Counted from the stretch's first letter, positions 34,994 through 44,674 are shown. The stretch: DNA of 64,000 nt from Gammaproteobacteria bacterium (GCA_018661465.1 JABJIC010000037.1:1-64000), one strand, 5' to 3'. Translations and numbers: made by a program. Notes: generated by a model from the sequence alone, not told the origin.

Positions 34994-36121
34994 CTAGGGA
35001 ACGTATTGCGGACTTAGTATAAAGTCAGGGTTTGAGCCAGATTGCGGAGTCAGTTTCTGAGGGCGTCCCGCCTGATTGTCAGTACCGTATAGATTTCCGT
35101 CTTCGTCCACAGACAGGCTGTGCATTTCAATCCATCGATGTTGTCCTTCCACAGGAAGGTTCCAGGTGTACTCGCGAGTGCCATCCAAATTGAATTGAAC
35201 AATCTTCGGAGGATTCAAGTCCGTAACCCAGGCGCTGTCTTCGGTTACCAGGATATCCAATGGCATTCCTAAGTCCGACCAGGTATTGCGATACACATAG
35301 TTAGGATAGTTGTCGTCAGTTGGGCTTGCAGTCTGCTCGAAATCTTGAATTCGTAGAAGATCACGGTCAAGCACATACAAATGATTGTCTGGACCCATGG
35401 AGAGGGCGTGAACACTTGCGAATTGACCTGGGCCATCGCCAGTTGCTCCAAATTCAGAATGATAAGTGCCGTCTTCGTTTCTTACAACGATACGATTGTT
35501 GCCGCCGAGACCGTCTGCAACAAGAAATTTGCCGTCTGGCAGGAATGCTACATCTTGAGGCTTGTTAAAATGATATTCATCTTTCGCTGCGACATTCTTT
35601 TCGCCGATGGTCTGTAGCAATGTAGAGCCATCATTGGAAAATATATAAATGATATTTCCGGTTTCATCAATCACCCAAACACGCTTTTCTTCATCATAAG
35701 GGTTCTGGCGAATTCTATGGGGTCCTGGGCCATCAGTGCCTACGAACAAGTGATCCCACTGATCCCAGACTTCAAGCACGTTACCATCACTATCAATTAC
35801 GTAAATGCAGTTTTCCCAAACACGGCCGCGTCCTCTTAGAACATTCCAGCCCATTGAGCCCGCAAAGTTGGTGTATTCAGGAGGAATAGGACTAGGAAGT
35901 TCGGTTTCTCCACGCTGAAGAACAAAAATACGATCTTGAGATTCAACATGAACTCCAGAGGTTCCTCCGAAAGTCTGGCCAGCTTCTGCCCAGGGCTGCA
36001 ACCAGGTGTCGGTGTTGAAGTCATATGGGCTTGGGCCAATAACGCCACTATCTTGCGCCAATACAGGGCTGCCAATCACACTACCGAGTATTATTCCTGC
36101 TAATAATTTACTGTGCTTCAT
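34994..36121 (-). CDS. Secreted NHL-repeat protein, peptidyl-hydroxyglycine lyase-like
   Basis: 375 residues. The signal peptide ends V-L-A-Q (about residue 23). NHL blades are visible: T-S-G-V-H-V-E-S-Q-D-R-I-F-V-L, N-K-P-Q-D-V-A-F-L-P-D-G-K-F-L-V-A-D-G, V-H-A-L-S-M-G-P-D-N-H-L-Y-V-L-D-R and M-H-S-L-S-V-D-E-D-G-N-L-Y-G-T-D. It resembles the lipoprotein at 14623 but has an ordinary signal. The ligand or substrate is unknown; related propellers bind metals or act on C-amidated peptides. It converges with a secreted cupin, repeating the arrangement at 14623-16394. Confidence 0.83.
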   Translation of the reverse strand: MKHSKLLAGIILGSVIGSPVLAQDSGVIGPSPYDFNTDTWLQPWAEAGQTFGGTSGVHVESQDRIFVLQRGETELPSPIPPEYTNFAGSMGWNVLRGRGRVWENCIYVIDSDGNVLEVWDQWDHLFVGTDGPGPHRIRQNPYDEEKRVWVIDETGNIIYIFSNDGSTLLQTIGEKNVAAKDEYHFNKPQDVAFLPDGKFLVADGLGGNNRIVVRNEDGTYHSEFGATGDGPGQFASVHALSMGPDNHLYVLDRDLLRIQDFEQTASPTDDNYPNYVYRNTWSDLGMPLDILVTEDSAWVTDLNPPKIVQFNLDGTREYTWNLPVEGQHRWIEMHSLSVDEDGNLYGTDNQAGRPQKLTPQSGSNPDFILSPQYVP

Positions 36122-36260
36122 ATTGATCTCTCGCCCCTATGGACGTGTAGGTTTGTTAAGTTAAGATATCGAGGAGACCGAATTTATCATCAAATATACT
36201 GGATGAGTAGCGCCGACCCGCTCACGTCACAAATAATTACGGGAAGACCTACCTTATGAA

Positions 36261-37697
36261 CTAGGGAAGCGGCATCTCATCGCTCTCTTCGCTCCGGGCG
36301 GCTTCAAAAGCAGCCTGAGGCGTAGAAGTTCTTTTTTGTTCCAGCCAGATTACGCCGTCAAATGGTGCGCTGTTTCCTCTGGTGGCCAGAAAATCCATGT
36401 CACCGTCATTGTCCAGGTCCCGCCCAATAAATTTGTCGAACATGCCGCGTTTTCTACGGGATATATCGTGCCTGGTCCAGCTCTGAGTAGCATCACCGGG
36501 ATTTTCGAACCAGCCGATTCTACCTAGAGGGTCACTCTTGTCTACATCGCCATCGTTCTCTCGGGATCCTCTGCTATAACTGCCGGAAATGATGTCTGTA
36601 TGACCGTCGTTATTAATATCTGCAACTTCCAAGCCGGTGATGGAATCGGGCGAGAAGGTGCCCACAAAATGTGGATTCCATACATCGTCTATAAATGCGG
36701 GTTGTTCCAACCACGAGAGTCCATTGCGCGTGCGAACAATTATATCCAGTCGCTCATCGCCATTGAGATCGCTGTATTCCATATTGAACCCTGAAGCGCT
36801 ATTGCGATTAATGCCGATAGCATGTTCTTTAAACTCCATTCGACCGTTCTGGCTAATATTTTCAAACAGGATTAGGCGATCTTCACCTCTTGTGCCCACC
36901 ATGATATCCAGATCGCCATCTCCATCAATATCAATCGGTTCCGAATTTTGCGGGACGCTATATCTGCCTAGGACGATTTCACTCCAGCTCCCGTCGTCGA
37001 GAGGGTCTCCATCGAATTTGAAAACCGAAACCGGGGTAGCACGTGCGTAATCAGGAGGGCCCGGTCTTTGCGCGCCCTTATTGGCTGCACTTACTTCGGG
37101 AATTCCATCGCCATCAAGGTCGGCTGCAAACACTCTGATATAGGAGCCGGTGCCTCGCGTCATGGGGATAATAAGTCTCCGCCATTGAGTCGTTCTTATA
37201 TTCGCGCCCGGGTTTTGAAGGTAGATCAGGTGGGAGAGCTCGGCGGCTACTACTACATCTAAAAATCCGTCATTATTAAAATCTGCAATCGCTGCGTCTT
37301 CAGGAGCAGGTGCGTCGGATCCTTCAGCTAGGGTAATATTTTCCCAGCGGTCAGGGTTGTTTGATCCGAAAGCGATTCTTACATGTCCTGCTGCATCTGG
37401 AACAAAATCTGGATCATACGCACCGGAATCGTATTCGCTATCTGACTCATGAACAGAGACTATATCTTCGTAACCGTCATCGTCGATATCCGCCATCACC
37501 AGACCGTCACTCCCGCTGAGCCCGAAACCTGCTGTTTCAGGATCGTCGATGATGTGTTCCTTCCAACTGATGAATTCCCCGTCAGGAGTTCGTGCCTGTG
37601 TGGGTGTGTCTCCTACATTTTGTTGTGCAACAGCTACTGAACTGACAAGCACAGTGACAGAGAAGGTCACGCTAACTAGGGGTGTTTTGTATTTCAT
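36261..37697 (-). CDS. Secreted FG-GAP/VCBS-repeat propeller protein
   Basis: 478 residues. The signal peptide ends S-V-A-V-A-Q. Seven calcium-binding-type repeats are visible in order: D-I-D-D-D-G-Y, D-F-N-N-D-G-F, D-L-D-G-D-G-I, D-I-D-G-D-G-D, D-L-N-G-D-E-R, D-I-N-N-D-G-H and D-L-D-N-D-G-D. Seven copies fit a seven-bladed propeller. Such proteins are exported and often bind sugars or surfaces, but the ligand here is unknown. AAGG before the ATG supports the start. It sits 139 bases upstream of the NHL gene on the same strand and may be co-regulated with it. Confidence 0.88.
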   Translation of the reverse strand: MKYKTPLVSVTFSVTVLVSSVAVAQQNVGDTPTQARTPDGEFISWKEHIIDDPETAGFGLSGSDGLVMADIDDDGYEDIVSVHESDSEYDSGAYDPDFVPDAAGHVRIAFGSNNPDRWENITLAEGSDAPAPEDAAIADFNNDGFLDVVVAAELSHLIYLQNPGANIRTTQWRRLIIPMTRGTGSYIRVFAADLDGDGIPEVSAANKGAQRPGPPDYARATPVSVFKFDGDPLDDGSWSEIVLGRYSVPQNSEPIDIDGDGDLDIMVGTRGEDRLILFENISQNGRMEFKEHAIGINRNSASGFNMEYSDLNGDERLDIIVRTRNGLSWLEQPAFIDDVWNPHFVGTFSPDSITGLEVADINNDGHTDIISGSYSRGSRENDGDVDKSDPLGRIGWFENPGDATQSWTRHDISRRKRGMFDKFIGRDLDNDGDMDFLATRGNSAPFDGVIWLEQKRTSTPQAAFEAARSEESDEMPLP

Positions 37698-37981
37698 GGA
37701 GTGCCTTGAGTTATCTTTTTGAGTGTGAAAATAGTAACAGTCATCTCCCGTAAGAAAAAGTACCGCGGAGAGTAGATAAAAGCATCAATACTGCTCTCTT
37801 TATCATCAGCAAAACATCGACATATTCCTCTGCAGCGGTTAGCATCATTGGGCTATAGAGAATTCAATTGAAGTACTTTGTATTTATAGGCTTGTCAGTT
37901 GTGTAAATGATGCAGTGGGCTGTCTATTAGCACCGAAATAGACGTATTTATTCTTAAAGTAAAAGTTACATAGTTGAGCCA

Positions 37982-38206
37982 ATGCTAATCACAGAAGCGA
38001 CGAAAATATTGGACGAGGTTCAGGCAGTCTTGCGTGGAGAGCTCGATACGCACGTCGAGAAAGTTCTCGATGATGCGGTAATGGATATCGCGAATTTGGG
38101 CTCAAAGGCCATGTCACCTCAGCCCAATCTCCATGATGAGAAAGTGAATATAATAAGTAGATTTGGCAGTAATTTGTCAGCCGGTTTTGGTGAGATTAGT
38201 TGGTGA
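37982..38206 (+). CDS. DUF1631 protein, N-terminal piece (frame-split)
   Basis: 74 codons that read as the beginning of the protein continued in the next frame: two helical segments, then S-R-F-G-S-N-L-S-A-G-F-G-E-I-S before a TGA at 38204. The normal N-terminus of DUF1631 proteins is helical and ends in a similar R-F-x3-L-x3-F region, so this is most likely the missing N-terminus. The shift needed is +1 and must lie within 38157-38206. No strong ribosome site precedes the ATG. A natural mutation or a sequencing error are both possible. Confidence 0.5.
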   Translation: MLITEATKILDEVQAVLRGELDTHVEKVLDDAVMDIANLGSKAMSPQPNLHDEKVNIISRFGSNLSAGFGEISW

Positions 38207-40184
38207 ATCGAAGTCGTCGGTTGATGTTCTGGACTACGGAAGTCTTAGTCTGGTTGAAGAAGACGATTTGAAGGCAATTATCGCAATGGAGGGGATGGTT
38301 TCATATGCGCGAAATCAGGATATCCATCAATATCTGAGTTTCAATACCAGATTGGATGCCATGATATTTGGAAGCCGAATTGATGAATCAAATAACCCAA
38401 TGGATCCGGAAAACCTTGGTGGTGCTTTTAAAGATTCTCTCAAACCTTTGGGGTTTTCCTCTGATGAATTATTGCTTATATATAGACGATTTAACGAGCA
38501 TGTGTTCAGAAATCTTGAGAGCGTCCTGGGTGAAGCTAATCAAACCTTGATAGCTAACGGTATTCTGCCAGATCTTGATGTGGCCGCGCGAGATAAGTCA
38601 GTAACAAAAGGAAAACGCAGAGGGCAGAGGGAAAAAAGTAATCCGGAGGAACGAGCTTTTACTGCAGAAAGTGATAAAGCGAATACGGCGATGAATTCTC
38701 AGGAATTTCTTTCAGTCATGCAGTCTCTTCTTCACAATTCGCTAGGACAGCAAGCTGGAAATGTTGCTCCGGCGGAAAATCAACAAGCTATCTCTTCGGG
38801 TGAGCAGCAAAGCCTCGGCGGTAATCGTGTTGAGCTAATTGCTACTGACGAATTAGTAAGTCTGGTAAGCAAGTTGCAGTCTTTGCCTGCATCTCCCAAT
38901 GTTGCCGATAAGCAGCAAGATCCTGAAGCTAGTAGTGAGCCTGTTGATTTAGGGAAGTCTCTTGAGAAGCTGCTGCAGAGTGACGGGGATGAAAACAGTC
39001 TTAAAACTATAGACGCACAAGCAGCGGATATCATTAAACTGGTTTCACTACTCTATGAAGAAATCTGGCAAGATCAAACTGTTCCAATTCCCATGAAAGA
39101 TTTAATTGGAAGAACCCAAATCAGCTTCCTCAAAATTGCTCTTCTTGATCCGAATATTTTTGATACTGCCGTTTATCCCGCACGGGAGTTATTAAACGAA
39201 TTGGCGACCGCCGGAATCAGCTGGACGGAGCATGAGAAGCTGGACCAAGACCCTATGTATGGCAAGGTACAGGAAGTCGTAGAACGATTTAATCAAGAAT
39301 CTGATGGCGATCTTGAATTATTGGGCCAGATGCGTGATGAATTTATAGGATTTAAAAAACAGCTTTTGCTGAAGAATCAAGAATCTGAGCATATCCTGCA
39401 AGACGCAGCCGAGAGAACGAATCGCCTTGATGAGATTAACCAGTACGCGCTGGGGAAAATTTCTGAGAGGATATTACATGAGGATATCGATCCTTTTGTG
39501 CGAACTTTCCTCGAAGAAAGTTTTCACAAATTCGTAGTAGAAATTATTTTACGCGAAGGCCCGGGCGGTGTGAGCTGGAAGCCGGTAATGAATACTGTGG
39601 ATGTTCTGCTTTGGACAGTAAGCCCTTCAAGGAATGAAAATGACAGGGAGAAGTTCATTCGGGTAAATCGCCGCTTGCTTATTAATCTTGGTAAGGCTTT
39701 GGATATTGCCGGAATTGATAAGGCAGAGGCTGACGATCTGTTAAAGCAATTGCAATCAGTTCAGGATGAATGCTTTAGGCAGATGGAAGTAAAAACGAAA
39801 GACAGTAGCGGAGTTGCAGGTTTAGACTCAGAGAGTGCTGAGGAAGAAGCTGCCGCAGAAAGCAGTACTTTACCGGACGATGATGAGCACGTGATTGAAG
39901 TTGGAAAATATCCAATTGGTATCTGGTTAGAATTTGATGTTGATGGAGAAAAAACTATCAGGTGCACACTGGCAGCCAAGATTGCCACCATCGACAAATA
40001 CGTATTTGTAAATCGAGAAGGTGTCAAAGTAATTGAAAAGTCGAAGTCAGGCTTGGCAAAAGAATTGAAAGAAGGAACCGTAAAGGTGATTAGTGAAGCT
40101 CCGCTTCTGGATAGAGCGATGGAGTCAGTAATCGGAAGACTGAGGAATGAGCAGCAAGAATCAGCTGTGAAGGAGCAGGGCTGA
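38163..40184 (+). CDS. DUF1631 family protein, main part
   Basis: 673 codons from a TTG, but the true start is probably at 37982 in another frame; together they give about 734 residues, the family's usual size. Recognisable family stretches: L-S-L-V-E-E-D-D-L, N-N-P-M-D-P-E-N-L, F-N-E-H-V-F-R-N-L and G-I-L-P-D-L. The centre (150-270) is acidic, Gln/Ser-rich and probably disordered. The end (about 590-660) has I-G-I-W-L-E-F, a PilZ-like barrel seen at the end of many family members. The family is linked to c-di-GMP-related regulation in gammaproteobacteria but has no firm function. A PilZ gene follows two genes downstream. Confidence 0.8.
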   Translation: MAVICQPVLVRLVGESKSSVDVLDYGSLSLVEEDDLKAIIAMEGMVSYARNQDIHQYLSFNTRLDAMIFGSRIDESNNPMDPENLGGAFKDSLKPLGFSSDELLLIYRRFNEHVFRNLESVLGEANQTLIANGILPDLDVAARDKSVTKGKRRGQREKSNPEERAFTAESDKANTAMNSQEFLSVMQSLLHNSLGQQAGNVAPAENQQAISSGEQQSLGGNRVELIATDELVSLVSKLQSLPASPNVADKQQDPEASSEPVDLGKSLEKLLQSDGDENSLKTIDAQAADIIKLVSLLYEEIWQDQTVPIPMKDLIGRTQISFLKIALLDPNIFDTAVYPARELLNELATAGISWTEHEKLDQDPMYGKVQEVVERFNQESDGDLELLGQMRDEFIGFKKQLLLKNQESEHILQDAAERTNRLDEINQYALGKISERILHEDIDPFVRTFLEESFHKFVVEIILREGPGGVSWKPVMNTVDVLLWTVSPSRNENDREKFIRVNRRLLINLGKALDIAGIDKAEADDLLKQLQSVQDECFRQMEVKTKDSSGVAGLDSESAEEEAAAESSTLPDDDEHVIEVGKYPIGIWLEFDVDGEKTIRCTLAAKIATIDKYVFVNREGVKVIEKSKSGLAKELKEGTVKVISEAPLLDRAMESVIGRLRNEQQESAVKEQG

Positions 40185-40188
40185 ACAG

Positions 40189-41613
40189 ATGAAGTTAGAC
40201 CCTCTATTGAAATTAGTTCTATTCGTACATTTTCTTTTATTCACCGCATTCTACTCAATAGCAGACGAGCCGAACCCGCTCGGTCTTAGCGCGCTGGATC
40301 GCTATGTCCGGGCTGAAGACTCTAACTACCGCTATAGTGTAATTAAAGAAGTTAAGGGAGAGGACTACACTACATTTATTGTAGAGATGACATCGCAAAA
40401 ATGGTTAACAGAAGCGGAGGTGAATTTACCTCTATGGGAACACTTCATGACCATTACCGCTCCCGATGAATTACTCAGTGATATAGGATTTCTGACTATA
40501 GCTGGGGGTAGCAAGGGAAATGACGCGCCCGAGGCAGCTCAAGAAAGTGATGTTGTAAGAGCTTTAGAAACGGGAACTGTTGTTAGCACTTTGTATATGG
40601 TGCCCAATCAGCCTCTGGTTTTTGTGGATGATGCAGATAATCCTCGAACGGAAGATGGGATTATTGCCTATACCTGGGATAAGTTTCTCCATAGCGGTGA
40701 TGATCGATGGCCTCTTAGATATCCTATGACCAAGAGTGCAGTAAAGGCTATGGATACTGTTACGGATTTGATGGCTAGTGCCCAGGGCGGATCCAGAGAA
40801 GTAGATCAGTTTGTAGTTGCAGGCGGTTCAAAACGAGGTTGGACTACTTGGACAACCGCTATTGTTGATGACCGCGTGGTGGCTATCATTCCTATCGTTA
40901 TTGATATGTTGAATGTGGAAGAGTCCTTCAAACATCATTTTTCTGTCTACGGAGCATATTCACTTGCAGTAGCAGACTACGTTTTTATTGGAAATTTAGC
41001 CTGGCTTGGAACTCCCGAATTTGCCAGTTTGATGGATTTGGTAGAGCCTTACGAATTCCGAAACAGACTTAACTTACCCAAGTACCTTCTAAATTCCACC
41101 GGCGATGAGTTTTTTCTTCCAGACTCATGGCAATTCTATTGGGATGATCTTGTTGGTGAAAAACATGTGAGATATGTGCCAAATTCAAATCATTCGATGG
41201 ACGGAACAGACGTAATGGATAGCGTGGATTCCTGGTATCACGCAATAGTGCACAATGTTTCGATGCCCAGATATTCATGGGAAGTTGATGATGATGGCAC
41301 TATCACAGTTCTATCATTGGACAAGCCTGACGAAGTATTACTTTGGCAGGCGCATAATCCCGAATCTCGAAATTTTATGCAGGCAAGAATTGGTCGGGCT
41401 TATACCAGCTTAGCTCTCGTAGAAGTCGAGCCAGGTGTGTACAAGACGAAGCTGGAAACGCCTGAAACAGGTTACACCGCCTATTATATTGAGATGACTT
41501 ACCCCAGTGGTCTGGCAAAGCCCTTCAAATTTAGTTCCGGTGTGAAAATAGTGCCTGATGTCACTGAATATGAATGGCGAATGGCTCCTGACAGTGCCAG
41601 AGAACAAAAATAG
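40189..41613 (+). CDS. Secreted PhoPQ-activated pathogenicity-related (PqaA-like) hydrolase
   Basis: 474 residues. The signal peptide ends around S-I-A. The family is marked by W-x-H-x-M-T-I near the N-terminus, the nucleophile elbow G-G-S-K-R-G-W-T-T-W, A-I-I-P-I-V-I-D-M-L-N, F-S-V-Y-G-A-Y-S, and L-N-S-T-G-D-E-F-F-L-P-D-S with a late N-H-S-M-D-G. Ser, Asp and His positions fit an alpha/beta-hydrolase triad. The substrate is unknown. It starts 4 bases after the DUF1631 stop, so it may be translated from the same mRNA. AAGGAG lies further upstream. Confidence 0.85.
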   Translation: MKLDPLLKLVLFVHFLLFTAFYSIADEPNPLGLSALDRYVRAEDSNYRYSVIKEVKGEDYTTFIVEMTSQKWLTEAEVNLPLWEHFMTITAPDELLSDIGFLTIAGGSKGNDAPEAAQESDVVRALETGTVVSTLYMVPNQPLVFVDDADNPRTEDGIIAYTWDKFLHSGDDRWPLRYPMTKSAVKAMDTVTDLMASAQGGSREVDQFVVAGGSKRGWTTWTTAIVDDRVVAIIPIVIDMLNVEESFKHHFSVYGAYSLAVADYVFIGNLAWLGTPEFASLMDLVEPYEFRNRLNLPKYLLNSTGDEFFLPDSWQFYWDDLVGEKHVRYVPNSNHSMDGTDVMDSVDSWYHAIVHNVSMPRYSWEVDDDGTITVLSLDKPDEVLLWQAHNPESRNFMQARIGRAYTSLALVEVEPGVYKTKLETPETGYTAYYIEMTYPSGLAKPFKFSSGVKIVPDVTEYEWRMAPDSAREQK

Positions 41614-41768
41614 TCAGAAAATTCATACATTTGTAGGAATCTTCCTTCGGACCTGCGTCACAGTTTTGCCAGAAGCTCGAAAAAGTGTGCAGCAGATCAA
41701 CTTTAGCATGCAATCAAATCGTTAATCTCTACCCATCTCAGCAGTGAAATTATTTTGAGAGGGGCAGT

Positions 41769-42146
41769 ATGAACATGATTAGCGAAAGAAGAAATTTTCC
41801 GAAAGTAGATTTGCGAGGACACGCATGCATACTCTTGGATGGTGTGGTTCGTAATAGCTCGGTGATGAATCTTACCCCTTCCGGAATCCAGGTTGAATGT
41901 AGGCACCAGCTTGTTGAGCAACTTTGTAAGCATAAATCTTCAGCTGGACTGTTCCCTGATTTTGAATTGGAATTTGAACTGCCGGTATCGAAGAAGAAAA
42001 AGAAAACTATAAAGTCCTTGTGCAATGTCACTTTTTGCAGAAGACAAAGACAAGATAGTTATCATCTGGGCTTAAATTTTGTTGCTCTAGGAGAGCAAGA
42101 CGAAAGACAGCTGGATGATTATTTACTTCACTGCGAAGCGGCATAG
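41769..42146 (+). CDS. PilZ-domain protein
   Basis: 125 residues. The N-terminus has E-R-R-N-F-P-K, where the PilZ R-x3-R motif is partly kept (Lys replaces the second Arg), and then N-L-T-P-S-G-I, a variant of D/N-x-S-x2-G. A Lys-rich loop (K-K-K-K-K near residue 77) is followed by Y-H-L-G-L-N-F. c-di-GMP binding is plausible but weakened by these changes. It lies 155 bases after the hydrolase gene. Confidence 0.8.
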   Translation: MNMISERRNFPKVDLRGHACILLDGVVRNSSVMNLTPSGIQVECRHQLVEQLCKHKSSAGLFPDFELEFELPVSKKKKKTIKSLCNVTFCRRQRQDSYHLGLNFVALGEQDERQLDDYLLHCEAA

Positions 42147-42257
42147 GCCTGACGTAGGAATCTAGTAAAAGCGGCTTGTCTCCTGATCTCGTCGAGCTGC
42201 TGAAAATAGCCTTCATGAGCGATTTTCATTCTGTAGTAATTCTATTATGATGGGTCG

Positions 42258-43454
42258 ATGAAAACGGCTCTCAAACTATTCCTCTCTCTATTCTTAGCCT
42301 TTGTGGCTATTCCTTCTATTGTCGCTCAGGACGCTCAGCTTTCATTTGATGACTGGGTAGCTGAATTACGTGCTGAGGCTGCTGCGCTGGGGATTTCGGA
42401 ACAGACCCTTCTGGCTCTAGACGACTTGGAGGCTCCGCTGGAAAGAGTCCTTGAGCTGGATAACAGTCAACCCGAATTCGTTCAAACATTTACACGCTAC
42501 TTGAATTTGCGCGTGACAAACGCTCAGGTTAGCCGTGGTCAAAACCTGTTGCAGCAACACGCATTACTTCTCGAAGAAGTGAGACAGCGTTACGGTGTGC
42601 AGCCTCATTACCTCGCTGCTTTTTGGGCTATAGAAAGCAATTTTGGTCGAGCCACTGGCGGTTTCTCTGTTTTGCAGGCATTAGCAACTCTTGCCTATGA
42701 CCCTAGAAGGGCGGATTTTTTCCGAAATGAGCTGCTAACGGCACTTCAAATAATCGATGACGGTCATATTGCCGCCCAAGCCATGAGTGGTTCCTGGGCG
42801 GGAGCTATGGGTCAGCTACAGTTTATGCCTTCAATTTTCTTTCTGCACGGTATCGACGGTGATGGTGACGGTCGCATTGATATTTGGAACAGCCTTCCGG
42901 ATATTTTCCATTCAGCTGCGAACTTCCTCAGTAAGTCAGGTTGGCAAGGTGATGAGCGGTGGGGAAGAGAAGTATTACTTCCTAACAATTTTGATTACAG
43001 CTTAAGTGGAACGAGAAGTAGAAAGTCTCTACAGGAATGGAGTGACCTAGGTGTTCGTCATGTCTCAGGTAGCCCTCTCCCAATTGCTGATATGCAGGGT
43101 TCGGTTATTCTCCCGGCGGGAGCTAATGGCCCAGCCTTTCTGGCCTATGGAAATTTCAGAGCTACAATGACCTATAACCCCTCTACATTTTATGCTCTGA
43201 CCGTAGGACATCTGGCTGACAGGTTCTCTGGTGGATCCGAGATAGTCAACATGCCTGAGAATGAACAGGCCATGAGCCTTGCTGATGTAAAAGAGTTGCA
43301 AGAGGCGCTTAATTCCCGCGGATTTGATTCAGGGGAACCCGATGGCCGGGTAGGGCGAATGACAAGAGCAGCTATTCGAGCCTATCAGGAACAGGCTGAG
43401 TTACCCATGGATGGATACGCGTCTCATCAGGTTCTCGATACCCTACGTAATTAA
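42258..43454 (+). CDS. Lytic murein transglycosylase, MltB family, with peptidoglycan-binding domain
   Basis: 398 residues. The signal peptide ends S-I-V-A-Q. The transglycosylase domain has catalytic E126 in A-I-E-S-N-F-G, then L-A-T-L-A-Y-D-P-R-R, M-G-Q-L-Q-F-M-P-S, and a D-G-D-G-D-G-R-I-D-I-W stretch. A C-terminal PG_binding_1 domain covers about 335-395 (L-Q-E-A-L-N-S-R-G-F-D-S-G-E-P-D-G). It cleaves peptidoglycan glycan strands in the periplasm, forming anhydro-muropeptides. No lipobox is seen, so it is soluble rather than membrane-bound. Confidence 0.93.
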   Translation: MKTALKLFLSLFLAFVAIPSIVAQDAQLSFDDWVAELRAEAAALGISEQTLLALDDLEAPLERVLELDNSQPEFVQTFTRYLNLRVTNAQVSRGQNLLQQHALLLEEVRQRYGVQPHYLAAFWAIESNFGRATGGFSVLQALATLAYDPRRADFFRNELLTALQIIDDGHIAAQAMSGSWAGAMGQLQFMPSIFFLHGIDGDGDGRIDIWNSLPDIFHSAANFLSKSGWQGDERWGREVLLPNNFDYSLSGTRSRKSLQEWSDLGVRHVSGSPLPIADMQGSVILPAGANGPAFLAYGNFRATMTYNPSTFYALTVGHLADRFSGGSEIVNMPENEQAMSLADVKELQEALNSRGFDSGEPDGRVGRMTRAAIRAYQEQAELPMDGYASHQVLDTLRN

Positions 43455-43561
43455 TCTAGGCTGGATCAAAGTTGCCTGGATCAAGATTGAATAGAATCGG
43501 GCACTGGTTTATTCTGCACCCCAATTTTTACTCACCTTAACCGGCCCCTACACATCCGAAC

Positions 43562-44551
43562 ATGACTACTGATACCCACAATATTGCTCTGCAGCGTTTC
43601 CGGCGACTAGCATGGATTACCATCGCAGCCGTATATTTCCTCATATTAGTTGGAGCTAGCGTCCGAGCGTCTGGCGCTGGAATGGGCTGCCCCGATTGGC
43701 CAACCTGTTTTGGTCAGTGGATTCCACCCACAAGTGAAGCCCAACTTCCTGATAACTATCAGGAAATATATGCCGAATTGGGCTATGCCGACACCCGCTT
43801 TAATGTTGTAAAGACCTGGACTGAGTACAGTAATCGCTTAACGGGAGTCACCATAGGCTTCCTTATCTTGCTGACTGCGATATATTCCTGGTATTGCCGG
43901 GAACACGATAGTTCCATATTCAAAGCCTCGGTTGCGGCATTTATTATGGTGGGTTTTCAAGGCTGGCTAGGTGCCCAGGTAGTGGGCTCCAATCTGCAGC
44001 CGGGAATGATAACTCTCCACATGCTCGTCGCATTGGCCTTGGTTGGGGCTTTATTGTTTGCGGTGGCGCAGGCAAGAAGGGGGATCATGGCAGCGCAGCC
44101 GGTAACAGCTCTCGACCCTCGTTTTCAGACGTGGCTCTATATCGTGATAGGACTGACTATTGTGCAGGTCGCAATGGGAACTCAAGTACGTGAGATGACA
44201 GATTTTATTAGCAGGGCTCAGGGAGAGGAATTACGCTCTTCGTGGATAGAGGCTATGCCGTGGTTTTTTTATGTGCACAGAAGTTTTTCAGCTGTAGTTC
44301 TATTCTCAAATTTGTGGCTGGGATGGATGCTGATAAGTAGTCTGGGTTGGCAGCACACACTAAGCAAACTTACGGTGTCGATGATAGCTGTGATTGTTGT
44401 CGCTGTATCTTCTGGCGCTACTCTGGGTCATTTGGGGATGCCAGCTTTTGTGCAGCCGGGGCATTTACTTGCCGCGTCGCTCTTGTTTGGTCTTCAGTTT
44501 CTTATCTGGATGAGTTACAGGCATTCCAAAGGAAGCCCTGTAAACTCGTAA
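43562..44551 (+). CDS. ctaA: Haem A synthase, CtaA/Cox15 family
   Basis: 329 residues with about eight helices. Features are V-G-A-S-V-R-A-S-G-A-G-M-G-C-P-D-W-P-T-C-F-G near the N-terminus, T-W-T-E-Y-S-N-R-L-T-G, G-W-L-G-A-Q-V-V and V-H-R-S-F-S in the second half, plus G-H-L-G-M-P. It oxidises haem O to haem A for aa3-type oxidases, while the oxidase in this window is haem-b/c type; the cell therefore probably also has an aa3 oxidase elsewhere. No ctaB lies beside it. Confidence 0.92.
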   Translation: MTTDTHNIALQRFRRLAWITIAAVYFLILVGASVRASGAGMGCPDWPTCFGQWIPPTSEAQLPDNYQEIYAELGYADTRFNVVKTWTEYSNRLTGVTIGFLILLTAIYSWYCREHDSSIFKASVAAFIMVGFQGWLGAQVVGSNLQPGMITLHMLVALALVGALLFAVAQARRGIMAAQPVTALDPRFQTWLYIVIGLTIVQVAMGTQVREMTDFISRAQGEELRSSWIEAMPWFFYVHRSFSAVVLFSNLWLGWMLISSLGWQHTLSKLTVSMIAVIVVAVSSGATLGHLGMPAFVQPGHLLAASLLFGLQFLIWMSYRHSKGSPVNS

Positions 44552-44674
44552 GCTCTACAATTTAATTTGGGCAATGCGTTGACGGATAAGAAGCCTAAAT
44601 TCAATATTGCCGAGACTGTTTTCCTTTAAAGTGTGTGGCACATTCTAAAAATCAAACCTCTCTGGTTCAAATAA

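Noticed and set aside
38157..38206. Programmed ribosomal frameshift in the DUF1631 gene
   Set aside because: No recognised +1 slippery motif with a rare codon, stop codon and stimulatory structure is visible at the switch; mutation or sequence error is simpler.
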